A DNA stretch of 33,930 bases from an uncultured bacterium. Its GTDB lineage: Bacteria > Patescibacteriota > Minisyncoccia > Phycocordibacterales > PALSA-1337. A program made the position numbers and the translations under genes. The stretch covers positions 1-33,930 of the forward strand of contig CAIVGA010000058.1 in the NCBI GenBank assembly GCA_903905325.1. Direction: 5' to 3'. Positions 18,520 to 27,752 of this stretch are shown here, piece by piece. Within the stretch, counting starts at the first letter, position 1, and each line of letters begins with the position of its first letter. The notes below the pieces were generated by a model. It ran no database searches and was not told the origin of the DNA. It saw only the letters and a program-made list of their open reading frames with translations.

Positions 18520-19240
18520 ATTCGTCGCTTGTAGTTAACCTATTTTTAACTTTTTCATCACGGTCAATAACCCCATCCAATAAATGAATAATTCTTTCAG
18601 CGTGATCTGCTGTAGAAGTCTCATGTGTAATGAGAATTATGGTTTTACCATTTTCTTCATTCAGTTTCTGAATAATTGACATCACATTTTTACCAGATTT
18701 TGAATCAAGGTTACCTGTTGGCTCATCAGCAAAAATAATATCTGGATCATTTATCAAAGATCTGGCTATAGCCACACGCTGACGTTCACCACCAGATAAT
18801 TCCGAAGGTTGATGTTCCAAACGATGACTGAGACCGACAGCCTCAATGGCAGTACGTGCTCTCATGTCCCATTCATGCTCTGGAATATCAGAATAAATAA
18901 GAGGAAGTTTCACATTTTCCAACACAGAAGTACGTGCCAAAAGATTGAAAGCCTGAAAAACAAAACCAATCTTTTTGTTACGCAGAGCAGCTAGCTCATT
19001 TCCGGAATAAGAAGATGTTTTCTTACCATCAAAAATATAATCACCACTGGTTGCGTCATCCAATAGTCCTAGCACATGCAGTAAAGTAGATTTACCACTT
19101 CCAGATGGTCCCATAATCGCCAGGAACTCACCTTTGCGTACAGTAAAAGAAACGTTATCTAGTGCAAGAGTTTGTGTCTCACCATCATTGTAAGATTTCT
19201 TGAGATTATGAACCTCGATAATGTTTAAATTATTTGACAT
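18509..19240 (-). CDS. ABC transporter ATP-binding protein, MacB/LolD type (second copy)
   Basis: [40 protein letters not shown]; overlaps both neighbours. Confidence 0.95.
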   Translation of the reverse strand: MSNNLNIIEVHNLKKSYNDGETQTLALDNVSFTVRKGEFLAIMGPSGSGKSTLLHVLGLLDDATSGDYIFDGKKTSSYSGNELAALRNKKIGFVFQAFNLLARTSVLENVKLPLIYSDIPEHEWDMRARTAIEAVGLSHRLEHQPSELSGGERQRVAIARSLINDPDIIFADEPTGNLDSKSGKNVMSIIQKLNEENGKTIILITHETSTADHAERIIHLLDGVIDRDEKVKNRLTTSDEYVK

Positions 19241-20759
19241 ATGTAACCACTTTCTGACCCATTGTTATTCCAGAAACGATCTCGCTCACACCATCAGAAC
19301 CTTTAAGACCAATGACAACCGGAACAGATTTGTAAGTCTTGCCATCAAAATTCAAAAGACGAACAGCTTTAGCACCTACAATAGAAGTTGTGCTCGTGGC
19401 ATCGATGATAGCTCTTGTTGGTATAGTGAGCACATTATCACTTTCATGAGTCAAAATATCTGTGTTAGCAGTCATACCAGAACGGATACGTGCATCTTTT
19501 TTATCAAACATTAATGTAACTTTGTAAGTAGAAACTCCTTCTATAACAGTTTCAGCTGGATCGATAGCACTTACAGTCGCACCAAACACTACTCCAGATC
19601 CATACGCATCAAGAGTAACAGATGCTTTGTTGCCAACTGCGACTTTGGCTATGTCTGCCTCTGGTACAAAGGCCTCAATTTTAAAGATACCACTTGTCAT
19701 AACCGCAAAAACATTTTGACCAGCAGAAACAAATTCTCCAATTTGAGGACTTACCTTCGTGATCAAACCATCAATCGGTGAGAATATCTGACCCTTGGAG
19801 ACTGTGGCAGACAGAGAATCGATAGTAGCTTGTTGGGCACGAACAGCTTCAGCGGAAGCACCAGCATTCTTCAAGATAAAATTGGAATTTGCTTCACTAT
19901 ATCCAGATTGTGCCTGCTGTAATGCAGTGCTTGCATTTGTCACCGAAGAAATCGCTTGATTCAAGCCACTTAATGCCATATTCATATCCGAAACATAAGT
20001 GTCAATAATCGACTGTTGTATTCCAGAATTTCCTGGATTCATATAATTGATTATCGAGGCCAATGAGTCCATAAAACTTTTTATTGTTGTTAGATAATTA
20101 CCGGATCGGATTAAAAGCTGATCTACCCCATCGGTAGATGTTGCACCAGAAACATCATTACTCCACCTAGTCAGAGCTGAACTTACCGAAGATCTACTTT
20201 GATTGATTGCAGTTTGTAAGATTGAGGATTGGACTGGAACTTTGATAGAAGGATTGGCACTTTGTGGATTTGTAAAAAACAAATCAGCATAGTTAACGAC
20301 AGCACCTTGAGCCTGTACGTAACTATTTCGCGAAGCATTAAGTGCACTTGTACGAGCATTGTTCAATGCTACTTGTGCGGAATCGACAAGTGCTTGTTCT
20401 GCCTGCAACTCTTCCGGACGAAGCGCACGAGTCATATCAGCCAATTTTGCTTGAGCAGAAGCTAGTGAAGCTATGGTATCTGCATTATCGAGTGAAGCAA
20501 TCCGGTCGCCCCTATTAACTTCGTCACCTACTTTCACATTAATAGAAGTAACTGTTCCACTTTTTTCAAAAGCCAAATCAGCCTTATCAATTGCAGAAAT
20601 TTTGCCAGTGACACTAACTTTTTCTGTTACATTTCCAATAACAGCCACAGAAGTTTCAATGGTAGATGATGAACCACCTTTATTAACAAAATAGATAATT
20701 ATGATAACCAAAATCACAACACCACCAATAAAATATTTATTTTTAAGAAATTTTTTCAT
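19230..20759 (-). CDS. efflux periplasmic-adaptor (HlyD/MacA-like) protein (second copy)
   Basis: TM anchor; FEKSGTVTSINVKVGDEVNRGDRIASLDNAD; IFSPIDGLITKVSPQIGEFVSAGQNVFAV. Confidence 0.9.
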   Translation of the reverse strand: MKKFLKNKYFIGGVVILVIIIIYFVNKGGSSSTIETSVAVIGNVTEKVSVTGKISAIDKADLAFEKSGTVTSINVKVGDEVNRGDRIASLDNADTIASLASAQAKLADMTRALRPEELQAEQALVDSAQVALNNARTSALNASRNSYVQAQGAVVNYADLFFTNPQSANPSIKVPVQSSILQTAINQSRSSVSSALTRWSNDVSGATSTDGVDQLLIRSGNYLTTIKSFMDSLASIINYMNPGNSGIQQSIIDTYVSDMNMALSGLNQAISSVTNASTALQQAQSGYSEANSNFILKNAGASAEAVRAQQATIDSLSATVSKGQIFSPIDGLITKVSPQIGEFVSAGQNVFAVMTSGIFKIEAFVPEADIAKVAVGNKASVTLDAYGSGVVFGATVSAIDPAETVIEGVSTYKVTLMFDKKDARIRSGMTANTDILTHESDNVLTIPTRAIIDATSTTSIVGAKAVRLLNFDGKTYKSVPVVIGLKGSDGVSEIVSGITMGQKVVTYVK

Positions 20760-21336
20760 TTTTATTATCTGTAATCACAGAATTATTTGTCGCGTCGACA
20801 TCGGCCACTTTTGTTCCCTCAATTATCTGTACTCCTATCTTGCGCTGTAGAGTCTGACGAACCTCTTCTGCCAAATCAGCATCGATTGGATCAAAGACGG
20901 TATCAGTTTCATCGTGATCTTTTTTGTCATCTTCATTACCAGCAGTGATCATGACCAACCTACTTACGCCAAAAAAACGATAAGCCAACGACCTCGTTAT
21001 ATCAACGCTTTGAATCTGTCTGTAAGGAAGAGAAACTTCTTCTATGTTAAAAAGTCCTTTTTTAAGCTTGATATCAAATTCTTCCAAAGTAAATGTATAG
21101 TTCTTATACTTAAGACGACTAATCCCATAGCCTATTACAAACATAATAAAAGCAATAAGTAGCAACACGAATGCTCCAGTTGAAATAGCTGGTGCTAGTT
21201 TTAGACCAAAAATATCTTTGTTCATACCAATGGCCAAAGCAAGAAAAATCAAGATTATAGACGTACTCGTTTTCTTTGAGAGATGTACCAAAAAAGTCTT
21301 ACGTCCCAAAGCCTGTTCTTGTCCAAGAGGAATCAT
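20743..21336 (-). CDS. membrane protein with bacterial PH (bPH2/YdbS-like) domain
   Basis: Two TM segments, then YKNYTFTLEEFDIKLKKGLFNIEEVSLPYRQIQSVDITRSLAYRFFGVSRLVMITAG; ATG 21336 lies 6 nt after TATAAT. Confidence 0.8.
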   Translation of the reverse strand: MIPLGQEQALGRKTFLVHLSKKTSTSIILIFLALAIGMNKDIFGLKLAPAISTGAFVLLLIAFIMFVIGYGISRLKYKNYTFTLEEFDIKLKKGLFNIEEVSLPYRQIQSVDITRSLAYRFFGVSRLVMITAGNEDDKKDHDETDTVFDPIDADLAEEVRQTLQRKIGVQIIEGTKVADVDATNNSVITDNKNEKIS

Positions 21337-21342
21337 GTACAT

Positions 21343-21348
21343 ATTATA
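21343..21348 (-). promoter_or_regulatory. extended -10 TGCTATAAT, 6 nt before the PH-domain gene ATG
   Basis: Reverse complement TGCTATAAT-ATGTAC-ATG. Confidence 0.6.
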
Positions 21349-21389
21349 GCATGCAAAGTTTACTCGCAAAACCGCGAGGTATATAGATG

Positions 21390-22754
21390 TTATGCAATGA
21401 AAGTGAGAGCTTTACCTTTTTTATTACCTCTACCAGTACGACCAATGCGATGAACATAGTCATCATAAGTTGCAGGAAGCTCATAGTTGATCACGTGAGT
21501 GATATCGGCAATATCTAGTCCGCGAGCAGCTACATCTGTAGCCACGAGGATCTGGACATTTCCCTCTTTGAAAAGACGAAGAGCTTGCTGACGTTTGACG
21601 TGATTTTTATTTCCGTGAATAGATTCTGTTTTGAAACCTTTGTCTATAAGGGTTTTTGAGAGTTTCTCAACACCATGCTTCGTACGTCCGAAGATAAGAA
21701 CTTTACTAAATTCTTTTTGATTGAGAAGATCGTGAAGAACTTCTATCTTATTTTTTCCAGCAGTTCTAACAACGTCTTGTTCGACATTTTTGGCGGTCTC
21801 ACTGGTCTTCACAGAAATTCTGACAGGCTCACGTAGGAATTCTCCGATAAGCTTTTCTATATCACTAGAAATTGTAGCTGAAAAGAAAAGTGTTTGACGA
21901 TCCTTTGGCATCATAGCCATAATCATACGCATATCAGCAACGAATCCCATGTCGAGCATGCGGTCTGCTTCATCGAGAACGATAGTACGAAAGTTAGCAG
22001 GCTTTATCATCTTGCGATTTATAAGATCCTTAAGGCGTCCTGGTGTTCCGATCACAAAACTGTTGTGATACTTGAGAGAAGAAATCTGACGACCGATAGA
22101 CATACCACCGACACAACAAACAGAAAACATTTTCATGCCAAAACTAAAGCCTTTGAATTCTGCATCGATCTGCAAAGCGAGTTCACGAGTTGGAACTATG
22201 ATCATGATCTGTTCTTTTGGTTGAAGTAAAACTTTGTGAATAAGAGGAATAAGAAAAGCTGCGGTCTTACCTGTACCAGTATTGGCAACACCGACTAAGT
22301 CTGAGCCTTTTAGAATATGAGGAATAGTACGATCTTGAATAGGAGTTGGAACGGTATAACCTTTTTTGATAATGGATTGTTTGAGTCTGTCATCAATAGC
22401 AAAATCGCTGAAAGCGTGCTCGGGTTTGAAAGTTTCTACTGTTTCTGTGATGGCAACTTTGTTGATGAATTTGGCTGGATTCATATACTCACTGAAACCG
22501 CCACCACGGCCGCCACCTCCTCTGCTTCCACCCTTGAATCCGCCACTACGTGCGCCACTTCTAAAACCTCCACGAGAAGTGCTTGGGCGAGCATGAAAAC
22601 CACCATGACCAGCATGAGAAGGAGCGCCAGTTGGGCGAGGAGCACCACCTTTGAAACCACTACTGCGACCTGCTATATGAGAAAAACCACCGCGTCTAGG
22701 ACCATGGCTTGGGCTACGACTAGAACTATGACTGCTTGAGTTACCTTTGTACAT
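21390..22754 (-). CDS. DEAD-box RNA helicase with N-terminal RGG/Ser/His-rich extension
   Basis: Q motif, GVANTGTGKTAA, PTRELALQ, VLDEADRMLDMGF, SATIS, HRIGRTGRG; N-terminus SRGGFRSGARSGGFKGGSRGGGGRGGG. Confidence 0.95.
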   Translation of the reverse strand: MYKGNSSSHSSSRSPSHGPRRGGFSHIAGRSSGFKGGAPRPTGAPSHAGHGGFHARPSTSRGGFRSGARSGGFKGGSRGGGGRGGGFSEYMNPAKFINKVAITETVETFKPEHAFSDFAIDDRLKQSIIKKGYTVPTPIQDRTIPHILKGSDLVGVANTGTGKTAAFLIPLIHKVLLQPKEQIMIIVPTRELALQIDAEFKGFSFGMKMFSVCCVGGMSIGRQISSLKYHNSFVIGTPGRLKDLINRKMIKPANFRTIVLDEADRMLDMGFVADMRMIMAMMPKDRQTLFFSATISSDIEKLIGEFLREPVRISVKTSETAKNVEQDVVRTAGKNKIEVLHDLLNQKEFSKVLIFGRTKHGVEKLSKTLIDKGFKTESIHGNKNHVKRQQALRLFKEGNVQILVATDVAARGLDIADITHVINYELPATYDDYVHRIGRTGRGNKKGKALTFIA

Positions 22755-22762
22755 GAAGCAAC

Positions 22763-22791
22763 AATATATAAAAAAATGATGAGTTTGTCAA
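22763..22791 (-). promoter_or_regulatory. promoter TTGACA-N17-TATATT, 8 nt before the DEAD-box ATG
   Basis: Reverse complement TTGACA-AACTCATCATTTTTTTA-TATATT-GTTGCTTC-ATG. Confidence 0.6.
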
Positions 22792-22794
22792 GGA

Positions 22795-22835
22795 AAAAAG
22801 AAAATTGGCCAATCTCCCCAACAGAGACTAGCCAA
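22795..22835 (-). terminator. intrinsic terminator of the 22858-23280 gene
   Basis: Minus-strand TTGGCTAGTCTC-TGTTGGG-GAGATTGGCCAA, 12-bp stem with G.U pairs, then TTTTCTTTTTT. Confidence 0.75.
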
Positions 22836-22857
22836 CATACTTCAGATTCGTGTTACT

Positions 22858-23280
22858 TTACGCTTCACCAGAGTCATGGATGTTGTTAATATCAAACAGT
22901 CGCATAAAGAGAATCATCGCCAGTGGTGCTTTGATGAACTGCTCTGGTGTAAACCGCTGACAACAACCTTTACGAGTACGGCAGTTGTACGTGCCGACGT
23001 ACAAAAAGTTGCATTCTACCCACTTGCCTTCTACTTTGATCGAGTTGCCAAACCAACGACCAATAAACGTATACTCATCAGTATCAGCACGATTGATAGT
23101 AATTTCATGTTTGCCAATACATTCAATCGTCATCTTGCCTTCTTCAGGTAAAATACCTTCCGACTCAAAAAACTTAAATGTTAGAAGACATCCGATATTG
23201 GCATACAGGCGGCTAAGGAACATGAAGTCTTTGAATGGTGGCCCATCGGTGATAACTAACTGTACTGGTTTGATGAACAT
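22858..23280 (-). CDS. hypothetical protein, 140 aa, Cys-rich C-terminal half
   Basis: SD AAAGGAGA before the ATG, own promoter and terminator; no family recognised. Confidence 0.75.
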   Translation of the reverse strand: MFIKPVQLVITDGPPFKDFMFLSRLYANIGCLLTFKFFESEGILPEEGKMTIECIGKHEITINRADTDEYTFIGRWFGNSIKVEGKWVECNFLYVGTYNCRTRKGCCQRFTPEQFIKAPLAMILFMRLFDINNIHDSGEA

Positions 23281-23359
23281 AACGTTCTCCTTTGTTGTTG
23301 TGTGCTTTTTGCACGGTTCACTTTAACCCGAACCATAACGGTTCAGATTTCTATATTGG

Positions 23360-23388
23360 AGACTACTCTTGAATACAAAAACAGTCAA
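23360..23388 (-). promoter_or_regulatory. promoter TTGACT-N17-TAGTCT
   Basis: -35 at 23383-23388 and -10 at 23360-23365 on the minus strand, 17-bp spacer; about 70 nt leader. Confidence 0.6.
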
Positions 23389-23410
23389 CTCTTGAAAAAT
23401 TAGTGGCTAC

Positions 23411-24064
23411 TCACTCCCCATTCACTTGCCAAAAGTACCATGAAGCTAATGTCGCATGCTCACGCCAAGCCTTAGCATATCTTTGCATTATTTGTGAACT
23501 TGGCATCTTTTTGAAACCATAAACTTTCTGAAAACCTTTCCTTACACCAAGATCACCTACAGGAAAAACATCTATTCGATTGAGTGTAAAAATCAAAAAC
23601 ATGTGAGCTGTCCATTCTCCAATCCCTTTTACTTGTATTAAATGCTCTACAACTTCTTTGTTAGACATTTTATGAAGCTTTTTTCGATCAATCACGCCAT
23701 CAGAAAATTTCTGTGCCAAATCTCGGATATATGAAACTTTTTGTTTTGAGAGCCCCGCTGAACGTAATTTTTCCACTGAAATATTTAAGATTTTTTCTGG
23801 ATCAGGAAACTTGGCGCCAGTGCCACTTTCCTTCATGTTAAAAATTCCTACAAACCTCCTATAAATCGTATCCGCCGCAGCACCAGAAACTTGTTGAGAA
23901 ATTATTGAACGACAAAGAGATTGAAAATAATTTCGGCCACGAGAAGGCTTCTTACTAAGAAATCCTGGCAAACCATATTTACGAATCAGCGGACGAAATC
24001 TCCGATCTTTTTTGAGAACCCTAACCGAGTCAGCCAGAGAATTTTTCTCAGAATGTTTTTTCAT
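23411..24064 (-). CDS. HhH-GPD DNA glycosylase, AlkA-like (DNA-3-methyladenine glycosylase II)
   Basis: ISQQVSGAAADTIYRRF; GLSKQKVSYIRDLA; LIQVKGIGEWTAHMFLIFTLNRIDVFPVGDLGVRKG with HhH and catalytic Asp. Confidence 0.9.
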   Translation of the reverse strand: MKKHSEKNSLADSVRVLKKDRRFRPLIRKYGLPGFLSKKPSRGRNYFQSLCRSIISQQVSGAAADTIYRRFVGIFNMKESGTGAKFPDPEKILNISVEKLRSAGLSKQKVSYIRDLAQKFSDGVIDRKKLHKMSNKEVVEHLIQVKGIGEWTAHMFLIFTLNRIDVFPVGDLGVRKGFQKVYGFKKMPSSQIMQRYAKAWREHATLASWYFWQVNGE

Positions 24065-24069
24065 ACCTC

Positions 24070-26130
24070 TTATACCACCAAACTATAATCCAGCGTCCTC
24101 TTATCGAGATCAGCTGCCATAACTTTGAATTTTATGGGATCACCGAGAGTGAATTTCATCTTTGTTCTTTCCCCTTCTATAGAATAAGTTTTTTCATTGA
24201 AAACGTAAAAATCCGAGCCGAGTGCGCGCATACCGATCATGCCTTCACTTTTTGTTTCACTTTCTTCGACGTAAAGACCCCACTTGGTTACACCGGAAAT
24301 AGTTCCAGTAAAAGTCTGACCAACTCTCGAACTCATATATTCGACTTGCTTCAACTTCTTCGAAGAACGCTCGGCATGAGCAGCGTCAATTTCACGGCGA
24401 GTAGAACTCTCGGCTATATTCTGCAAGACGACGATTTCTGTATCACCAAAAGGTTGATTTTGTAGATGCTTGGCGAGAACACGATGCACCAAAAGATCCG
24501 GATAACGACGAATCGGTGAAGTAAAGTGCGTGTAAAATTCAAAAGCCAAACCAAAGTGACCCACATTCTTTGTGGAATAAACAGCCTTCTGCATAGACCT
24601 TATAGCAGCTGTACGAATGAGCGATTCGTGTGGAGTATTATCGATCTGTTCGAGAAGGTGATTGAGGGCATGAGCGGTGACATTACCATCTTTGGCAACT
24701 TCCAAAGTATAGCCGAGAGCCTTCACAAAAGTCGCAAGATTTTTTATCTTGTCTTTGTCAGGAGTATCGTGAATTCTATAAATTGCACCAGTGTCTCTCT
24801 TCCCTTTTTTCTTAATAGAATCAAAAATAAATTTTGCGACCTCGCGATTTGCGAGCAACATATATTCCTCGACGAGCTTGTGCGTATCGAGACGTTCATA
24901 AGTATAAACACCGATCGGCTTACCTTGCGCATCCAAACGAAACTTTATTTCTTCTTGTTCGAATTCGATAGCTCCACGTGAAAATTTTTCTTTTTGGAGA
25001 AGCTTGGCAATTTTATTCAAAGTAACGAGTGTATCGTGATGAGACATGGCTTTCTCTACAGACTCAACCGTCTGAATATTCTTGGAATATTTAAGAACAT
25101 TTTGTGCGTCACCATCTATAACAGCCTGAGCAGTCTCATATGTAAAACGATGGTCAGAATTCATAACCGTTCTTCCAAACCAACGAGAATGTATCTTTGC
25201 ATGATCATCTACTACAAAAATTGCCGAGAAACTTAATTTGTCTTCATGGGGATTCAAACTACAAACATCATTAGAAAGAATTTCTGGAAGCATGGGAATC
25301 GTACGATCAACAAGATAAATAGAGCAACCACGCTTCACCGCTTCTTTATCAAGTGCTGTTCCTTCACGAACGAAATGAGACACGTCAGCGATGTGAACGC
25401 CGATCTCGTAGAGTGAGCCTTTTACGTGTGTGCCGACACTTGTAATACCTGCGGCTTGGGCTTCGGTTGTGGTTAGTTTTTTGAAAGAAATAGCATCATC
25501 GAAATCTTTTGCATCAAATGGATCAATAGTAAAAGTCAAAGTGTCACGAATGTCACGGCGCTTGGCGATTTCCTCTCCAGTTATCTTCTTTTTATTCTTT
25601 TCTATATTTTCTGCGTCTTTTCTGACCGCTGGTGGAAAAGTGACTTCAAATCCGCTTTCAAGAACAATAGACTCCATCTCAACATCATTCACACCCTTTT
25701 TACCAAGTAAACGCAAAACAGTTCCAGTAGGTTTTTTCTTTGGATCAATCCAAGGTGACATGCGCACATAAACCTTGTCATCTTTTTTAAGCGCAAATTT
25801 CGAACCGACGCTAATAACAATCGACACATACATCTTCTTATCATCAGGAATAAGAATAGTCTCACCATCTACAACATCTATTATTCCAACAAAATTTTCC
25901 TTAGAACGCGAGATGACACGTTTAATGACACCAACTTTTTGTTTGGTGCCACGAATATTTTTCTCGCTAACAGTAAATTCAACAGTATCGCCATTCAAAG
26001 CTGTATTCAAATTCCCTTCTTCAATATATATAGAATCTTTCTTTGGATCTGGATCGTCAATGTAACCAGCACCTTTGCGTGTAGTCGAAATAATACCGGT
26101 TAATATGCTTTGTTTGGGTCTTGGAGGCAC
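24070..26130 (-). CDS. rnr: ribonuclease R / RNase II family exoribonuclease
   Basis: TFTIDPFDAKDFDDAIS, GVHIADVSHFVREGTALDKEAVKRGCSIYLVDRTIPMLPEILSNDVCSL, HFTSPIRRYPDLLVHR; GTG start. Confidence 0.93.
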   Translation of the reverse strand: MPPRPKQSILTGIISTTRKGAGYIDDPDPKKDSIYIEEGNLNTALNGDTVEFTVSEKNIRGTKQKVGVIKRVISRSKENFVGIIDVVDGETILIPDDKKMYVSIVISVGSKFALKKDDKVYVRMSPWIDPKKKPTGTVLRLLGKKGVNDVEMESIVLESGFEVTFPPAVRKDAENIEKNKKKITGEEIAKRRDIRDTLTFTIDPFDAKDFDDAISFKKLTTTEAQAAGITSVGTHVKGSLYEIGVHIADVSHFVREGTALDKEAVKRGCSIYLVDRTIPMLPEILSNDVCSLNPHEDKLSFSAIFVVDDHAKIHSRWFGRTVMNSDHRFTYETAQAVIDGDAQNVLKYSKNIQTVESVEKAMSHHDTLVTLNKIAKLLQKEKFSRGAIEFEQEEIKFRLDAQGKPIGVYTYERLDTHKLVEEYMLLANREVAKFIFDSIKKKGKRDTGAIYRIHDTPDKDKIKNLATFVKALGYTLEVAKDGNVTAHALNHLLEQIDNTPHESLIRTAAIRSMQKAVYSTKNVGHFGLAFEFYTHFTSPIRRYPDLLVHRVLAKHLQNQPFGDTEIVVLQNIAESSTRREIDAAHAERSSKKLKQVEYMSSRVGQTFTGTISGVTKWGLYVEESETKSEGMIGMRALGSDFYVFNEKTYSIEGERTKMKFTLGDPIKFKVMAADLDKRTLDYSLVV

Positions 26131-26195
26131 GAGGATGAGTGTAGCATTTATATTGACCTTTAGCTACTTTTATGCCAATGTGACGCATCTTAACA

Positions 26196-26236
26196 AATAA
26201 AAATCACTCCCAAGGTATGGTCCCGAAGAGAGTGAT
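26196..26236 (-). terminator. intrinsic terminator of the MFS gene
   Basis: Minus-strand ATCACTC...GAGTGAT stem followed by TTTTTATTTG. Confidence 0.65.
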
Positions 26237-26256
26237 GAGTGTGTGAGCTTTGGTTT

Positions 26257-27537
26257 TCAAGTAAAAGCAACGCCGACTGGCTTTACTCCGATGTGCAAGA
26301 TCTTGTAGCGACGATCAAGCCAATTGAGTAGGACTGAGACAACGAGCATGAATACACCTATCAATTGCATCGTCATCACAACACCAAGCCGATCAGTCAG
26401 CTTTCCGATAAGAGGACTGCTTATTCCAACACAGCCAAAGAAGAAAAAGAAATCATAACCAATCACTCGACCGATCATTTCTTTTCTCGTCAGCTTTACG
26501 TGTTGTGCAGCTGCTGACCGTAAGCCACTAAAGCTTGCAGCGAAGCCGATGCCAAAGATAAACATCAGTGGTAAGCCGGCCACGAAAAGTTTTACAATCG
26601 GGAATAGGATCCATGATACACCCATAGCAAATGAGCCACAGAGTACCATCGGTCTAAGGGCTCTTCCCAACCTTTCGCTATTAGCAGAGACAATCAGTGT
26701 ACCAATAACTGAGCCAAGTGCCAGCGCTGCTGCAACATAGCCACCAATCGATGTAATTGCTGTTTCACTATTTACCCGATAAATATCCTTAGCAATAGCT
26801 GGCAGAATTCCACGAAAAGCAAGACCAATGCCTGCAAAGACTCCAGCGAAGATCAGTTGAGCCAAGACCACTTTTTCGGAAAACAAGTATTGAGCTCCAG
26901 CCTTCAGCATTTTCAACAAACCTTCTTCGTTCGGTTCATGCTTCTTCAAAAGCATGGTGTGCAAAGTGAATATCACGGCACCATAGCTCAATGCATTGAT
27001 AACAAAACCGCCAGCATATCCGCCACAGTACTTGAACACTACCCCAGACAATGCTCCACCAATTGCTTGACCAGACATGATCAGAGTACCATTCAAAGCT
27101 CTGGCCGAAGCAATATGCTCATTTGGAACGATGTCTATCATCAACCGGTGTCTAGCCGGCGAATCAACAGAACCAATGATCGCTCCAATAGTGATACAGC
27201 CGAGCATTTGCCATAGATGATGATGGTATATAACCACATAGGCCAACAACAGCGCCTGAAGTGCTCCCGAGATTTGTGTGTTATACAAAGTCCGACGAAC
27301 CGGATACTTATCAGCAATAGCTCCACCAAACGTCGGGCAAAGCAACGCATTTGGCATGAAGTTCAGAAACACAGCGACACCAGACCAGAACATCGAGTGT
27401 CCTGATATTTTGTAAACTGCCATGCTAGATAACACAGTCTGAATCCCTGTACCGACATACGACACCAACTGCGTCCAGAGATATATACAAAAATTCCTGC
27501 TCCGCATTGCTGGAGTTAATTTGCTTAACCATTTCAT
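26257..27537 (-). CDS. MFS transporter (EntS/MFS_3-like)
   Basis: About 12 hydrophobic segments; FLNFMPNALLCPTFGGAIADKYPVRRTLY; ALNGTLIMSGQAIGGALSGVVF. Confidence 0.88.
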   Translation of the reverse strand: MKWLSKLTPAMRSRNFCIYLWTQLVSYVGTGIQTVLSSMAVYKISGHSMFWSGVAVFLNFMPNALLCPTFGGAIADKYPVRRTLYNTQISGALQALLLAYVVIYHHHLWQMLGCITIGAIIGSVDSPARHRLMIDIVPNEHIASARALNGTLIMSGQAIGGALSGVVFKYCGGYAGGFVINALSYGAVIFTLHTMLLKKHEPNEEGLLKMLKAGAQYLFSEKVVLAQLIFAGVFAGIGLAFRGILPAIAKDIYRVNSETAITSIGGYVAAALALGSVIGTLIVSANSERLGRALRPMVLCGSFAMGVSWILFPIVKLFVAGLPLMFIFGIGFAASFSGLRSAAAQHVKLTRKEMIGRVIGYDFFFFFGCVGISSPLIGKLTDRLGVVMTMQLIGVFMLVVSVLLNWLDRRYKILHIGVKPVGVAFT

Positions 27538-27612
27538 TGTAAAGAACCTTTCTTGGGTTTTAAGTTAATTTCGTTCAAATCAAAGGAAATTTATCCCGAC
27601 CAACTAAAAATG

Positions 27613-27641
27613 ACAGTACATCATCTGTATCAAAATGTCAA
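27613..27641 (-). promoter_or_regulatory. promoter TTGACA-N17-TACTGT
   Basis: -35 at 27636-27641 and -10 at 27613-27618 on the minus strand; about 70 nt leader; AAAGG before the MFS ATG. Confidence 0.65.
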
Positions 27642-27665
27642 CCGAAGCGAAATCAACATTATTTT

Positions 27666-27677
27666 TATTACGTAATA
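27666..27677. promoter_or_regulatory. 12-bp perfect palindrome TATTACGTAATA, candidate operator in the divergent MFS/hydroxylase promoter region
   Basis: Perfect self-complementarity; ends 3 bp before a TATACT at 27681-27686 facing the + strand gene. Confidence 0.45.
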
Positions 27678-27752
27678 GGATATACTTAACCAGGAATTTA
27701 GTCCTAACCAAATAGCCTTTCACAAAACAGGCTCAACCACAGGAGATCACAC

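Noticed and set aside
22317-22739. 140-aa Thr/Ser-rich + strand ORF
   Set aside because: Antisense readout of the RGG-coding repeats of the DEAD-box gene; low complexity artefact.
24526-24981. 151-aa + strand ORF
   Set aside because: Antisense within RNase R, no homology signal.
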